Shown: positions 19,355 through 28,313 of the stretch, one piece after another
How positions within the stretch are numbered: position 1 is the stretch's first letter
Layout: each line of letters begins with the position of its first letter
DNA from: Botrimarina mediterranea
GTDB lineage: Bacteria > Planctomycetota > Planctomycetia > Pirellulales > Lacipirellulaceae
NCBI RefSeq assembly: GCF_007753265.1
Contig: NZ_CP036349.1
Location: forward strand, 2,513,363-2,577,362
Direction of reading: 5' to 3'
Length of the DNA stretch: 64,000 bases
Position numbers and translations under genes: made by a program
Notes under the pieces: generated by a model
Seen by the model: the letters and a program-made list of their open reading frames with translations, nothing else
Told to the model about the DNA's origin: nothing
Databases searched by the model: none

Positions 19355-20365
19355 CTAACGAGTTGGCGAGGGACGGTTCACGTCGGGGCTGGCCAGTTGC
19401 ACGTTGGTCGCTGCGGGCCAGCCGTCGCTCGACCAGCGCCAGCGGGCCAGCGCGAGCTTCGACCTGCCGCGGTCGTCGCCGTCGTAGTAGTGAAAGGCGA
19501 AGCGGTCGCCCTGCGAATCCGCCAGCGGGGCGATATGCCCGGGGCCGATCCGCGGCGCCTCGCTTGCCAAGAACGGCGCGCCGCCGCCTTCCGTGAGCGG
19601 GCGGCCTTCCTTGTCGAGGTACGGGCCTTCGACACGCTCGCTGCGGCCGACGAGCACTCGGTACGTGCTATCGACGCCGCGGCAACAGAGCCCGTGATTG
19701 ACGAACAGGTAATGCCAGCCGTCACGCTCGAGCAGCGTCGGCGCTTCGATCTCTTTAGCGCTGGCGATCCGCCGCGGCTCGTACGAAGCGTCGCGTCGCC
19801 GCCCCGTGGCGGGGTCGAGTTCCGTCAGGTGGACGCCGTCCCAGAAGGAGCCGAACGCCATCCAGTGCCGGCCGTCGCTGGCGATCAGGACCGAGGGGTC
19901 AATCGCGTTGTAAGGATCGCCTGCGCGCGATTGGATGACGACGCCGCGGTCTTCCCAGCCAGTGTCGAGCGACGCGGACTCCGCGAGCCCGATCGCGGAG
20001 GTCTGCTTGCCGAAGCGCGAGACCGAGTAGTAGAGCCGGTAACGGTCGCCATGACGCACGACGTCGGGAGCCCAGTAGTGCCCGCGGATGCCCGGCGCGA
20101 CTTGCCGCGTCCACGGCGGCGCGGCGTCACGGGCAAAGACCGGGGCGCCCTCCGACCAGCTCACGAGGTCGTCGGAGTGCTTCGTCCGCATGCCCCAGCC
20201 GGTGCTGAACAAGTAATAGCGCTCGCCTTGCTTGACGATCGACGAGGGGTCGTGGGCCCGCAGGTCGCCCCGCAGCGACGCCACATCAGACCCGCTCGCC
20301 CGCATCGTTAGTGCAGCCGCCGCTAGGGCGAGCGCCACACGCAGCGGACGGGCGAGGCGGCTCAT
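19355..20365 (-). CDS. GH43 glycosidase (arabinan/xylan active), secreted
   Basis: The protein has 336 residues with an N-terminal hydrophobic leader (about 8-26). The five-bladed propeller triad of GH43 is visible: general base D39 in AHDPSSI, pKa-modulating D156 in NAIDPSV, and general acid E207 in EIEAPTLL. The segment SFWDGVHLTELD and NHGLCCRGVDSTYRVLVGRSERVEGPYLD match endo-arabinanase-like subfamilies that cut alpha-1,5-arabinan, although xylosidase or arabinofuranosidase activity cannot be excluded. It lies 184 bases downstream of a DUF1559 gene and 27 bases upstream of the sugar dehydrogenase gene, on the same strand, so it is likely part of the run controlled from the xylR side. Confidence 0.9.
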   Translation of the reverse strand: MSRLARPLRVALALAAAALTMRASGSDVASLRGDLRAHDPSSIVKQGERYYLFSTGWGMRTKHSDDLVSWSEGAPVFARDAAPPWTRQVAPGIRGHYWAPDVVRHGDRYRLYYSVSRFGKQTSAIGLAESASLDTGWEDRGVVIQSRAGDPYNAIDPSVLIASDGRHWMAFGSFWDGVHLTELDPATGRRRDASYEPRRIASAKEIEAPTLLERDGWHYLFVNHGLCCRGVDSTYRVLVGRSERVEGPYLDKEGRPLTEGGGAPFLASEAPRIGPGHIAPLADSQGDRFAFHYYDGDDRGRSKLALARWRWSSDGWPAATNVQLASPDVNRPSPTR

Positions 20366-20549
20366 CGGGCTCCCTCGGCTAGAGCGATGCGAAGCGCCGC
20401 CAGCGAGCGCGCCGCGGGTCGGCGAGAGGTCGCAGCGGCCATAGAGAAGACGAAGAGACGCATCACGAGGAACCCGAGGGACGTTGGCGTCTGACGAGCC
20501 AACCTCCGCTGCTTGGCCAGCGCCTCACCGAAAGACTCCAATCACCGAC

Positions 20550-21710
20550 TCACTCGGTGAACGCCTCTTCGCCCCGCGACGAGGTGAGCGAGTTCCAGAC
20601 GACGAAGCTGACGCTGTCGGTGTAGAACGCCACCGACCCGTCGCAACGCGCGGCGTTGACGCCGCCCGGGTGCCGGCTCCGCGCGGCGATGTGCTGCGTC
20701 TTGTGCTCTTTGCCCGGCGAAGCGCCGTTTCCAGGCGCGCCGTCGTTCGCATAATCAGCCGGCGGACCGCCGCCGCCGCGTCCGCCGTAGTTGGGGATGA
20801 CCGAGGTGGAGAGCAGCGGTCCGAGCGGCGCGCCGCCGGCGACGGCGGGCTCGTAACCGGGAAGCTGAGCCTGAGCCCACGCCGATTGCACCTCGGCGAC
20901 CCACCATTCACCACGACGAGCGAGAGCGTCGCGTGACTTGGTGTTCGGGGTGTTGAATCCCGTGAAGACCTGACCCCCCAGCGCGGTTTGCGCATCCGAA
21001 TAAGGGCCTCCCCAATTCGTCGTTTGCGGAAGCACCACCACTTCCGACGCCAAGAGGGTCTTCGAAGTCCCATCGGTGATCTTTCCCATCGAGCCGGGCT
21101 TGCGGGGGACGAAGGGCGACCCCTTGAACTGACCGCAGTCAGGGATCTCGGCGGGGCAGTCGGCGCGGACCACGTTGAGCTGCCCGTAAACGGTGTTGCC
21201 GCCATTCACCAAGTAGTTGGTTCTCACACGTGCCCAGTAGCGGGCGTCGGCGGCGTCCCATTCGTTGGGCTGATGGCCGATATCGGAGGGGCATACCATC
21301 ATAGAGACATACGCTTTGCGAACCGCGAGATTCGACTCGTGGCTAAGCGAGGCATCGGGGTTGCCGGCATTCTCGAGGCTCGCCTCTTCGAAGAACGGCG
21401 CTAGGGGTATGTACCACCCGTGGTCGTCGTACCAACCTGCGTTATCGGGCAAGCCAAGGCCGGTGGGGTAGAAGGCGGTCGCCTCGGGGGTGAGCCAGAA
21501 CTTCGCGACGTGCGGCAGGCCCTCATGCGTGCTCTCGTAGTTAAGCATCGAGAGGCTCAGCTGCTTGAGGTTGTTCAGGCACTGCCCGCGTCGCGCCGCC
21601 TCGCGCGCGGCCTGGACGGCCGGCAAGAGCAGCGCTACGAGAATGCCGATGATCGCGATGACCACCAGCAGCTCGACCAGGGTAAAGCCGCACCGATTCT
21701 TGCCTAGCAT
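20550..21710 (-). CDS. DUF1559 prepilin-like protein
   Basis: I place the start at ATG 21710 because AAGGAG (21725-21720 on the minus strand) sits 9 bases upstream; a frame extension to 21761 exists but has no support. The protein has 386 residues. [17 protein letters not shown] opens a type IV prepilin-like helix followed by [18 protein letters not shown]1559 features follow, including [21 protein letters not shown] near the C-terminus. It lies between a small lipoprotein gene upstream (21825-22268) and GH43 downstream, an arrangement repeated around 44857-46471. Role is unproven; a surface fibre or pseudopilus subunit is the usual suggestion for the family. Confidence 0.92.
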   Translation of the reverse strand: MLGKNRCGFTLVELLVVIAIIGILVALLLPAVQAAREAARRGQCLNNLKQLSLSMLNYESTHEGLPHVAKFWLTPEATAFYPTGLGLPDNAGWYDDHGWYIPLAPFFEEASLENAGNPDASLSHESNLAVRKAYVSMMVCPSDIGHQPNEWDAADARYWARVRTNYLVNGGNTVYGQLNVVRADCPAEIPDCGQFKGSPFVPRKPGSMGKITDGTSKTLLASEVVVLPQTTNWGGPYSDAQTALGGQVFTGFNTPNTKSRDALARRGEWWVAEVQSAWAQAQLPGYEPAVAGGAPLGPLLSTSVIPNYGGRGGGGPPADYANDGAPGNGASPGKEHKTQHIAARSRHPGGVNAARCDGSVAFYTDSVSFVVWNSLTSSRGEEAFTE

Positions 21711-21824
21711 GATTGGGAACTCCTTTGCAACGTTCTGTACGGCGATCTGCTCAGCGTTCATGGACGTTCGGGGTAGGGCCCAGGGCTTTGCGTTACCGGT
21801 CCGCCGCGCGTCGCGGCGCGACCG

Positions 21825-22268
21825 TTAGAGATCGAAATCCTGGTTCGCGTTATCGCCTGTGACATCGATCCGCAGCCCCCCCGCCGCGCTGGGCGGGACG
21901 AGGCTCTTGGTTTCTTGGTACTCCGCCCCCGTTCGCTGACTGACCTTCTTCGGTCCCACGTCTTGGGTGATCTCGAAGCTGACGCTAATCTCGCCCGACG
22001 GCACGCCCGAGGCTTGGTAGGCGCTGCCTTCGATGGCGGAGGCGACGGCCTTGCCGGCGTCGGGGTTGGTCGGCGCGAAGTAAAGCGTCCCCTTCGCGTC
22101 GTCGGGCAGTGGCTTGCCGTCGATCGTGACCTTTCCGGCCAAGTCTGCCGTCGAAGGGCCGCACCCCGCCGCGAGAACGGCGATCGAACACGCGACGACC
22201 ACCCCGTGCGTCGCGTAGGTTCGACGGCCGTTCCCGAGCGAGGTCAGCATTAACTTCCTCAAGTTCAT
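21825..22268 (-). CDS. Small lipoprotein, carboxypeptidase-regulatory-like fold
   Basis: The protein has 147 residues. A basic leader and hydrophobic stretch end in LAAGC (cysteine at about 36), a lipobox for signal peptidase II. The rest is a short beta-sandwich with the pattern GKVTIDGKPLPDDAKGTLYFAP and a GVPSGEISVSF segment, typical of the small transthyretin-like lipoproteins that accompany DUF1559 genes in planctomycetes. It sits 114 bases upstream of the DUF1559 gene and 38 bases after the LamG gene. An internal Met at residue 7 could also be the start. Function is unknown; a structural or assembly partner of the DUF1559 protein is an inference from linkage only. Confidence 0.8.
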   Translation of the reverse strand: MNLRKLMLTSLGNGRRTYATHGVVVACSIAVLAAGCGPSTADLAGKVTIDGKPLPDDAKGTLYFAPTNPDAGKAVASAIEGSAYQASGVPSGEISVSFEITQDVGPKKVSQRTGAEYQETKSLVPPSAAGGLRIDVTGDNANQDFDL

Positions 22269-22306
22269 TCGACGTCTGCCGTCGTTGTTAAACAGGTGGG
22301 AAACCT

Positions 22307-23785
22307 TCAGCCGCGGTGGCTACGACCGCCAACCAAGGCGGCCACGCCCAGCGACGCCAGCAACGCGGCGGCCGGCTCGGGGATCGCTGCCGAGGACGAG
22401 AGCGTGGCGCCGTAATTGGCGGCCCAGATGTTGTAGTCCGCGCGGTCGATGCGGCCGTTGCCGCTGGCGTCCGCGGCGAGGCTCGAAGTCGAGCCCTCGT
22501 TGTCACGCCAGACGGTGTAGTCAGCGGCGTTGACCGAGCCGTCGCCGTTGAAGTCGCCGGGCAGCTCGATCGTAGAGTAAACGACCTTCGAGCGTTGCAG
22601 ACCGGCGCCCGTGCGGGCGTAGCGGACCTCGAGGTCCCCCTCGCCGGAGCCGGCGTACGGCGACCCCAGCGACAGCGACTGACCCGGAGCGAGGACGCTC
22701 TCGCCCGACAGGAACTGTTCGACGAGCAGGTTGGCCGAGTTCGCGCCGGTCGCCTCGTCCCAACTTTCGCCGGGATTGGGCCCGACGGCGTCGACGCCCT
22801 GATCGCTGAGGGAGTTCCAACCGGCGGTCGAGAGGTCGCCCGCGTCGCTATCGATGCGGTAGTAGTCGAAGCCGAAGGCCTCGTTGGTGTCGTTGCGGAG
22901 GCTGGCCTCGCCCGTGTCGGGATTGACGACGAGCGTCAGCGTCGAGCCGACCTCGAAGGGCAGGAACTCGCTCGGGTCGAGCGCGCCCTCGGTGAAGCGG
23001 ACATTGTCCATGACGCCGTTGATGTGATCAACGTTGCCGCCGTTGTACCAACCGCGACCGAAGGTCCAGGCCAGTTCGGAGCCGACCAGCGCGTTGTTGG
23101 CGGCGGTCTGCGAAGACATGTCGAGCGTGCCGACCTGCTGGTAGCCGGATCCAAAGCCGTCGTCCATCCACATGCTCAGGGTCTGACCGTCGCTGCGGAC
23201 GGCGATGGCGTACCAAGCGTTGGCCTGGATTCCCTCGGCGGGGGCCGCGTCAAGGACCCACCGCGCGCCGCCGGTGGTGAGGAAGTTGATGCGGTACTGG
23301 TCGTCGATGCCGTTGTTCTGGAGATAGAAATCCGATTCCGCGACGCTGGCGGAGGAACCATCGCGTCCGATCAGTGAGTTCCACCCGCCGAGGCTCCGTA
23401 GCATCGCGTGGGTTTCGATGGTCCAAGCGGTAGGCGACCAGTTGTGGAGTGCGCCCTCGGTGACGTAGCCGTCGGAGCTTGTGTTTGGTCCGTCGTTGAG
23501 TTGGAGGTTCATCGCCAAGCCAGCGCCGTCGGCGGTGTTGGCGGTCCAGGCGGGTCCGTACTGCTCGTTGTAGCCGCGCATCAGGATGCTGTTGACAGTG
23601 TCCACCGAGCCGCCCGAACCGAGCTCGGCTTCGGCGGGAGTGAACTCCTGCCCATCGACGCCGTCTTCGAAGTCCCAGTAGGCCACGGTCTGAGCGGGCG
23701 CCGTCTGAACGGCCAGCGCTGCGAGGCCGGCCAAGGCGCCGAGCCCCATCCGCTTCGCCATCGTGGGCCTGAAGTGCATTGTCAT
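22307..23785 (-). CDS. LamG-like PEP-CTERM protein with dockerin-like repeats
   Basis: The protein has 492 residues: a signal peptide (about 9-31, AVQTAPAQ), then a LamG/concanavalin-type domain (about 33-210) with WTIETHAMLRSLGGWNSLIGRDG, YAIAVRSDGQTLSMWMDDG and HINGVMDNVRFTEGAL. The module LTLVVNPDTGEASLRNDTNE (about 283-400) follows and is shared with the proteins at 17273 and 24881. Two dockerin-like repeats ([26 protein letters not shown]) and IPEPAAALLASLGVAALVGG with a basic end complete it. It is the third gene of the run that starts at 26335. LamG domains often bind glycans or protein partners, so a substrate-binding surface role is plausible but unproven. Confidence 0.85.
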   Translation of the reverse strand: MTMHFRPTMAKRMGLGALAGLAALAVQTAPAQTVAYWDFEDGVDGQEFTPAEAELGSGGSVDTVNSILMRGYNEQYGPAWTANTADGAGLAMNLQLNDGPNTSSDGYVTEGALHNWSPTAWTIETHAMLRSLGGWNSLIGRDGSSASVAESDFYLQNNGIDDQYRINFLTTGGARWVLDAAPAEGIQANAWYAIAVRSDGQTLSMWMDDGFGSGYQQVGTLDMSSQTAANNALVGSELAWTFGRGWYNGGNVDHINGVMDNVRFTEGALDPSEFLPFEVGSTLTLVVNPDTGEASLRNDTNEAFGFDYYRIDSDAGDLSTAGWNSLSDQGVDAVGPNPGESWDEATGANSANLLVEQFLSGESVLAPGQSLSLGSPYAGSGEGDLEVRYARTGAGLQRSKVVYSTIELPGDFNGDGSVNAADYTVWRDNEGSTSSLAADASGNGRIDRADYNIWAANYGATLSSSAAIPEPAAALLASLGVAALVGGRSHRG

Positions 23786-23870
23786 ATCATCAGTCTCCGC
23801 AAGAGGTGTTTGGCCTTTGGTTGATAAGCGCTTAAGACCGCATTCAGCCGGTGGATGGTGGGGAGGAGAA

Positions 23871-24824
23871 TCACGATCGGCGGGAGCCGACGCTCAAGAC
23901 GGAAGCGAGTAGGACGAGTGCGGCAGCGGTCGGCTCGGGGACGAACAGCAGTTGCCCCGGGCTGAGCGCGACGTTGCTGATGCGGACATCATCGACATAG
24001 CCATTGACGCGGTCGCCGTGGCCGTTGTTGTACATGCCGCGGGCGATCGACCAGCCGTAGGGATCGGCGCCGGCCAGCCCCGCTTCGTCGAGCGCGACCA
24101 TCCGGGTGTCGGCCGACGTCGTCAGGTCGACCGCGTGTTCCTCGACGCCGTTGACGAAGATTTTCATGGTGCTGCCGTCGTTGGTGGCGGCGAGGTGGTA
24201 CCACTCGTCAGCCACCGCGGTGGTGGTGCTGAAAGCGGTGTGGACATTGCCAAGGACATCGACGTAGTTGATTCGGAATCGCTCGGTGCCGTCGCCCATC
24301 TTCTGGAAGTAGAGGGGCGCTTGGTTGAGGTCGCCGTTGGTGGCCTGCCCGACTCCGTCCTTGCCGACGACGGTCTGCCAGCCCCCGGCGTCCGCGAAGT
24401 TCACCGACGCTTCGATCGTCCAGGCGGCGAGCTCGCCGACAGGGGAGCCGCCGAAGTCGAGGTCGCCGTCGGTGGAAAGCACTTCGCAGCAGACGCTGGC
24501 GCCGGTCGATTCGTCGGTGATGCCCGTGACGCTCAAGGTCGATCCCGTCTGCGCGTTGGGGGCGACGTTGCCGCTGAACCGCATCTCGGCAAAGCCGCCG
24601 GCGCCGGTGAACGCCGACAACTCGTTGCCGTTGCCTGAGAGGTCCGCAATCGCGGCGTCAAAGGCTCCGTTGGCGCTGGGGTGCGAGACGGTTTGACCCG
24701 GCGCTGCGGAGCCGGCGATCAAATCGGTCTCGAAGTCCCAGTGGGCGATCGTTGCAGCGAGGGAGGCGGGGGCCACAGCGCACATCGCGGCTGCGGCAAG
24801 CACACGGCGAAGGTTTACGTTCAC
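23871..24824 (-). CDS. LamG-like PEP-CTERM protein
   Basis: The protein has 317 residues. The signal peptide spans about 7-23 (AAAAMCAVAPASLAA). One LamG-like domain fills most of the protein (about 25-290), with WTIEASVNFADAGGWQTVVGKDG, WYHLAATNDGSTMKIFVNGVEEH and VNGYVDDVRISNVALSPGQLLF. VPEPTAAALVLLASVLSVGSRRS ends the protein, so it has a PEP-CTERM signal without dockerin-like repeats. It lies between two other LamG proteins, with gaps of 56 and 85 bases, which suggests tandem duplication within one operon followed by loss or gain of C-terminal modules. Confidence 0.85.
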   Translation of the reverse strand: MNVNLRRVLAAAAMCAVAPASLAATIAHWDFETDLIAGSAAPGQTVSHPSANGAFDAAIADLSGNGNELSAFTGAGGFAEMRFSGNVAPNAQTGSTLSVTGITDESTGASVCCEVLSTDGDLDFGGSPVGELAAWTIEASVNFADAGGWQTVVGKDGVGQATNGDLNQAPLYFQKMGDGTERFRINYVDVLGNVHTAFSTTTAVADEWYHLAATNDGSTMKIFVNGVEEHAVDLTTSADTRMVALDEAGLAGADPYGWSIARGMYNNGHGDRVNGYVDDVRISNVALSPGQLLFVPEPTAAALVLLASVLSVGSRRS

Positions 24825-24880
24825 GAGTCAACTCCAGAAGAGGCCTAATCAGGTTGTGAAGAGCAGCACAGTTTGGTAGC

Positions 24881-26335
24881 TCAGCGACGCGTACGGATTC
24901 CCGCCAACCCGGCGAAGGCCAGGGCCGCCAGCGCCGCCGTCGTCGGCTCGGGGATCGCGGTCAGAGCGGCGAAGGCCGCCTCACCGTTGGCCGCGATGAA
25001 GTCGTTCTTGAACAGACGGAAGTCGTTGAAGTCGTTGACGCCGTCGCCATTCACGTCGCCTTCGAGGAAAGTCTCGTAGGCCGTTGTCCCGGCGAGCGTC
25101 TGCAAGTGACTGGAGAGCAGGATGGCGTAGTCGTCCGCATCGAGCACGCCGTCGGCGTCGAAGTCGCTGCGGCCGATGGAGTCGCCGCTGTAGATCACCG
25201 GAATGTTAATGGTGGACTCGACGAAGCCGTCATAAACCGTGGCGGCGACGACGAGGTCCTCGTACGGCGACCGGGCGAACAACGCGCCGAGGTCCGCGGG
25301 GTCGCCAAGCTGGAAGCCATCGTCGGCGCCGGCGTTCAGCGGGTCGGTCTCGCCGATGAGCGTCGAAAGGGACGAGTCGATGACCCAGGCGTCGTCCGCG
25401 TCAATTGAGCCGTCGCCGTCGGCGTCGCTAAAGTCGGTGATCGATCGCCAGCCGTTGACGTCGATAGAGCCCGACGCCGAGGTGATCGAGTAAGCGACCA
25501 CATTTTGGATGCTGAGGTCGTTCATGAAGACGGCCTCGCCCGTCTCGCGATTGACCTCGAGGCGGATCGGGTTGCCGCAGTTATCGAGACAGCCCGCCTG
25601 GAAGTTGCTTTGAACTTCGACGTCGGTCAGGGCGTTGTCGTAGATGCGGAACTCATAGATCGATCCATTGAAAAACGGGTCGTTGTAGAGCGAGCGTCCG
25701 AGATAGGCCAAGTCGTTGCTGACGTTAGCCAGTGAAAACTCGCCGAGCGGCGCGAGGCCGATCTGGGCGCCGTCGACGTAATAGCCGACGTTCGTGGCGT
25801 CGACCGTCAGCACCATGTGGTGCAGTTGGCCATCGTTGAGGTCGCGGGCGCCGTCGGTGACGCCGGCTTCGGCGTCGAACGTGCCGTTGGAAATGGCGCC
25901 GCGGCTGCCTTGATCGGTGGGCCCCCGCGTCGGCTGCATCATCAGGTAGTCGTAGCCGAGGCCACTGGTTTCACCATTCTCACCGGTGCTGGTGCGCCCC
26001 AGCATCGCCGCGGCGGTGAATGCGTCCGTGTTGCCGGTCTGCGTAAACCACAGCTCCAGCGATGTTTCGGTGTAGGTGTTGATCGCGATGTCGAGACCCG
26101 GGAGAACGCCGTAGGCGCCGGTCCCGTTGAGGATCAAGCGGCTCTCCGCCGGGTTGACCACCGCACCGTCGAGTGCGACGCCATTGGCTGCGCCTGCGGA
26201 GTCGAGGATCTGAGTCCCGTCGCCCGAGTTGAAGAGGTAGTTATGCGTCACCGCCGCCTGAGAGGTGATCGCGCCGGACAATACCGCGGCGATTGAGAGG
26301 ACGTGGGACAGGACACGAGAAGGTGGACGAGACAT
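24881..26335 (-). CDS. LamG-like PEP-CTERM protein with variant dockerin-like repeats
   Basis: The protein has 484 residues and is the first gene of the seven-gene minus-strand run; its start faces xylR across 545 bases. A signal peptide (about 8-27) precedes a LamG-like domain (about 29-225), with TYTETSLELWFTQTG, LHHMVLTVDATNVGYYVDG and GSIYEFRIYDNALTDVEV. The shared module IRLEVNRETGEAVFMND (about 257-380) follows. A divergent dockerin-like pair (DFDADGVLDADDYAILLSSH, DVNGDGVNDFNDFRLFKNDF) closely resembles that of the sugar dehydrogenase at 17273. IPEPTTAALAALAFAGLAG and RTRR form the PEP-CTERM end. Its position suggests control by XylR. Confidence 0.85.
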   Translation of the reverse strand: MSRPPSRVLSHVLSIAAVLSGAITSQAAVTHNYLFNSGDGTQILDSAGAANGVALDGAVVNPAESRLILNGTGAYGVLPGLDIAINTYTETSLELWFTQTGNTDAFTAAAMLGRTSTGENGETSGLGYDYLMMQPTRGPTDQGSRGAISNGTFDAEAGVTDGARDLNDGQLHHMVLTVDATNVGYYVDGAQIGLAPLGEFSLANVSNDLAYLGRSLYNDPFFNGSIYEFRIYDNALTDVEVQSNFQAGCLDNCGNPIRLEVNRETGEAVFMNDLSIQNVVAYSITSASGSIDVNGWRSITDFSDADGDGSIDADDAWVIDSSLSTLIGETDPLNAGADDGFQLGDPADLGALFARSPYEDLVVAATVYDGFVESTINIPVIYSGDSIGRSDFDADGVLDADDYAILLSSHLQTLAGTTAYETFLEGDVNGDGVNDFNDFRLFKNDFIAANGEAAFAALTAIPEPTTAALAALAFAGLAGIRTRR

Positions 26336-26744
26336 GCAGGTTCCCCTGTTGCAGTTTCACGCGATGCTAGGGATGGAAGAGAGCACGACGGGCCGAAACA
26401 TTCGATTCCGAGTTCGACAGCGACAAGCTAGTTGGTTCTCGCGTCTTGGATCAAAAGCACGCTTGGTCACGCGGCGCTTCATTACTTCGCGGCAGATTTG
26501 TTCAGAACTCAGAATCCGGATAGCGGACACACAGCGAGACGAGTTGACTCCGCTTCACTCGCAATCGCTGCGGCATCGACTGGCGGTACTCCTTGATGAG
26601 CAGGACCGAGCCGGCGAGCGATTTGGGAAAGAAGCAAAATAATTTAGAGAAGTGTCTCCCAGCTTACTCACGGCTGGTTACGATGGCAAGCAGACTTCTC
26701 ACTTTTTTTTAGCCTTCTTCCCGAACCACTTCTTGTCGCGAAAG

Positions 26745-26763
26745 GTATCTGTGATTCAGATAC
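26745..26763. promoter_or_regulatory. Inverted repeat GTATCTG-N5-CAGATAC
   Basis: Two perfect 7-base arms flank five bases, immediately upstream of the direct repeats proposed as the XylR operator. It could be a second operator or a small hairpin. No matching copy was noticed elsewhere in the window. Confidence 0.35.
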
Positions 26764-26767
26764 TGAC

Positions 26768-26805
26768 GAAAAGCTAAGTTCCTTCGGCGCGAAGCTAAAT
26801 TCCTT
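26768..26805 (+). promoter_or_regulatory. Candidate XylR operator: two direct repeats at 21-base spacing
   Basis: GAAAAGCTAAGTTCCTT (26768-26784) and GCGAAGCTAAATTCCTT (26789-26805) agree at 14 of 17 positions. Their 21-base offset is two helical turns, the geometry used by AraC-type dimers, including enterobacterial AraC and XylR, which bind direct half-sites. The pair ends 75 bases before the xylR ATG. A single copy of the core GAAAAGCTAA appears in reverse orientation at 29869-29860 between the GH27 and GH51 starts. The operator role is inferred. Confidence 0.5.
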
Positions 26806-26880
26806 TGTCGAGGATTAGTAGAGATCGTCGATAGAAAGAAGTCGGCAAGTTGTCCGCGTTAGAGGTAAGAGCTGACTCCC

Positions 26881-28080
26881 ATGCGAAAGCCGCCACTGGT
26901 CGCCCTACTAATTGAGACTTCTCGCGGCTACGGCCGCGATGTGGCTCTTGGTGTCGCCCGATTTGCTCGGCTTCACGGGCCGTGGAGCTTCCACCTGACG
27001 CCGGGTGACTTTGAGCAAGACTTCCCTTCGGCCCAGTACTGGCAGGGAGACGGCGTGCTGGCTCGTTTAGCGAACAAGAGCATTGCCGAGAAACTGCTGG
27101 CGGCCGACCTGCCGACAATCGCGCTAGACAAGAGCGAAGATCAACTCGACCCCTCCAACCCCGTCTCGAAGTTCTCGGATCTGCAGGTCGATTCAGAGGC
27201 CGCCGCGAAGATCGCCGCGGAGCATCTGCTGGAGCGGCGCTACGCGCACTACGCCTTCGTAGGCACCCCGGGCAAGGTATGGTCCGACCGCCGGCAACGC
27301 ACCTTCAAGAAGGTCATAGCCGAAGCCGGTCACGAGGTGCATGTCTTCGAGCCTCAATCGACCGACCCCGTGGGCCTTTGGGATCGGGAGATCCACAACC
27401 TCACCGCTTGGGTCGAGTCGCTGCCAAAGCCCGTTGGCATCATGGCGTGCAATGACGAGCACGGCTTGCACGTTCTCGACGCATGTCGTCGGAGCCGACA
27501 GAGTGTTCCTGATCAGGTTGCCGTCATCGGCGTGGACAATGACTCCTTGCTCTGCGAGCTCTGCAGCCCGACGCTGACGAGCGTCGTGCTCAACGGCGTC
27601 GAGGGCGGCTATCAAGCGGCGGCCCACCTCGACCGGATGATGCGGACCGGGAAGAACCAGCCCCGCCGGATCCAGGTGAACGTCCTGCGCGTCGAGACGC
27701 GGGCCTCGACCGACCTGTCGGGCGTCTCCAATCACCAAGTCGCGTCGGCGCTGGCTTGGATCAAGCGGCTCCGCGGCCGGGAGATCTCCGCGGACGACGT
27801 CGCCGACCAAGCCGAGTTGCCGCGGCGCGAGCTCGACGTGCTGTTCCGCGACAACATCGGCCGCTCGGTCTCGGCCGAGATCCAGCGGGTGCGGCTCGAC
27901 AACGCCAAGCGGCTGCTCGAAGAGACCGACCTGCCGATCCCCGCGGTCGCCGACGCGGCGGGGTACAGCTCGGCCAGCTACATGATCCAGGTCTTCCGGC
28001 GCGAGCTGAACACGACGCCGTCGAAGTACCGCTCGAAGCTCCGCACGCTCACGGTCGCCGAGACTGAGATGCTGCGATAA
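26881..28080 (+). CDS. xylR: XylR-type transcriptional regulator (LacI-like sensor fused to AraC DNA-binding domain)
   Basis: The protein has 399 residues. Residues about 5-275 form a periplasmic-binding-protein-like sensor (VALLIETSRGYGRDVALGVARFARLHGPW, then GIMACNDEHGLHVLDACRRSR and VAVIGVDNDSLLCEL). Residues about 285-390 hold the two AraC helix-turn-helix units, with ISADDVADQAELPRRELDVLFRDNIGRS and the signature IPAVADAAGYSSASYMIQVFRRELNTTPSKYR. Order and length match XylR, which activates D-xylose genes when xylose is bound. Here it faces the LamG/GH43 run and lies near the GH27 and GH51-GH39-GH128 genes. xylA is 23 kb away beside a LacI-type gene, so XylR may control polymer-degrading genes rather than xylA. 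Confidence 0.9.
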   Translation: MRKPPLVALLIETSRGYGRDVALGVARFARLHGPWSFHLTPGDFEQDFPSAQYWQGDGVLARLANKSIAEKLLAADLPTIALDKSEDQLDPSNPVSKFSDLQVDSEAAAKIAAEHLLERRYAHYAFVGTPGKVWSDRRQRTFKKVIAEAGHEVHVFEPQSTDPVGLWDREIHNLTAWVESLPKPVGIMACNDEHGLHVLDACRRSRQSVPDQVAVIGVDNDSLLCELCSPTLTSVVLNGVEGGYQAAAHLDRMMRTGKNQPRRIQVNVLRVETRASTDLSGVSNHQVASALAWIKRLRGREISADDVADQAELPRRELDVLFRDNIGRSVSAEIQRVRLDNAKRLLEETDLPIPAVADAAGYSSASYMIQVFRRELNTTPSKYRSKLRTLTVAETEMLR

Positions 28081-28249
28081 ACCACCGCTGGGCGAGCAGC
28101 CGGGCGGACGACGGGGCGGTGTGGTCATATACAGCCGTTCAGGAGGCCGTAGAGGCCCCTAGAACGCGTCCAAATGACTCGGACGACTCAAGCGTCGACC
28201 CCGCGCCACAGGGGCCGCAACGTGGCTCCTGGCGGCTCAGGCGAGGTGT

Positions 28250-28275
28250 CCCCAAAAAGCCCGCTTTTGAAGGGG
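28250..28275. terminator. Possible bidirectional terminator between convergent xylR and GH27
   Basis: CCCC (28250-28253) and GGGG (28272-28275) enclose AAAAG-CCCG-CTTTT, giving an A/T-rich stem usable on both strands. A second GC stem, GCGCCG (28281-28286) with CGGCGC (28292-28297), lies next to it. The genes on both sides run toward this point. The stem is interrupted, so the call is tentative. Confidence 0.4.
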
Positions 28276-28313
28276 CATCGGCGCCGTGCCGCGGCGCTAT
28301 CCGAGGGAGGGTC

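Larger units (their letters stand above)
26336..26880. other. 545-base divergent control region between the LamG run and xylR
   Basis: No gene is present. The right half is clearly richer in A and T than the flanks (a T8 run near 26703, AAAATAATTTAGAG near 26637). It holds a 7-bp inverted repeat (26745-26763) and two 17-base direct repeats exactly 21 bases apart (26768-26784 and 26789-26805), described separately. This is the obvious place for XylR to act on both the LamG/GH43 run and its own gene. Confidence 0.6.
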
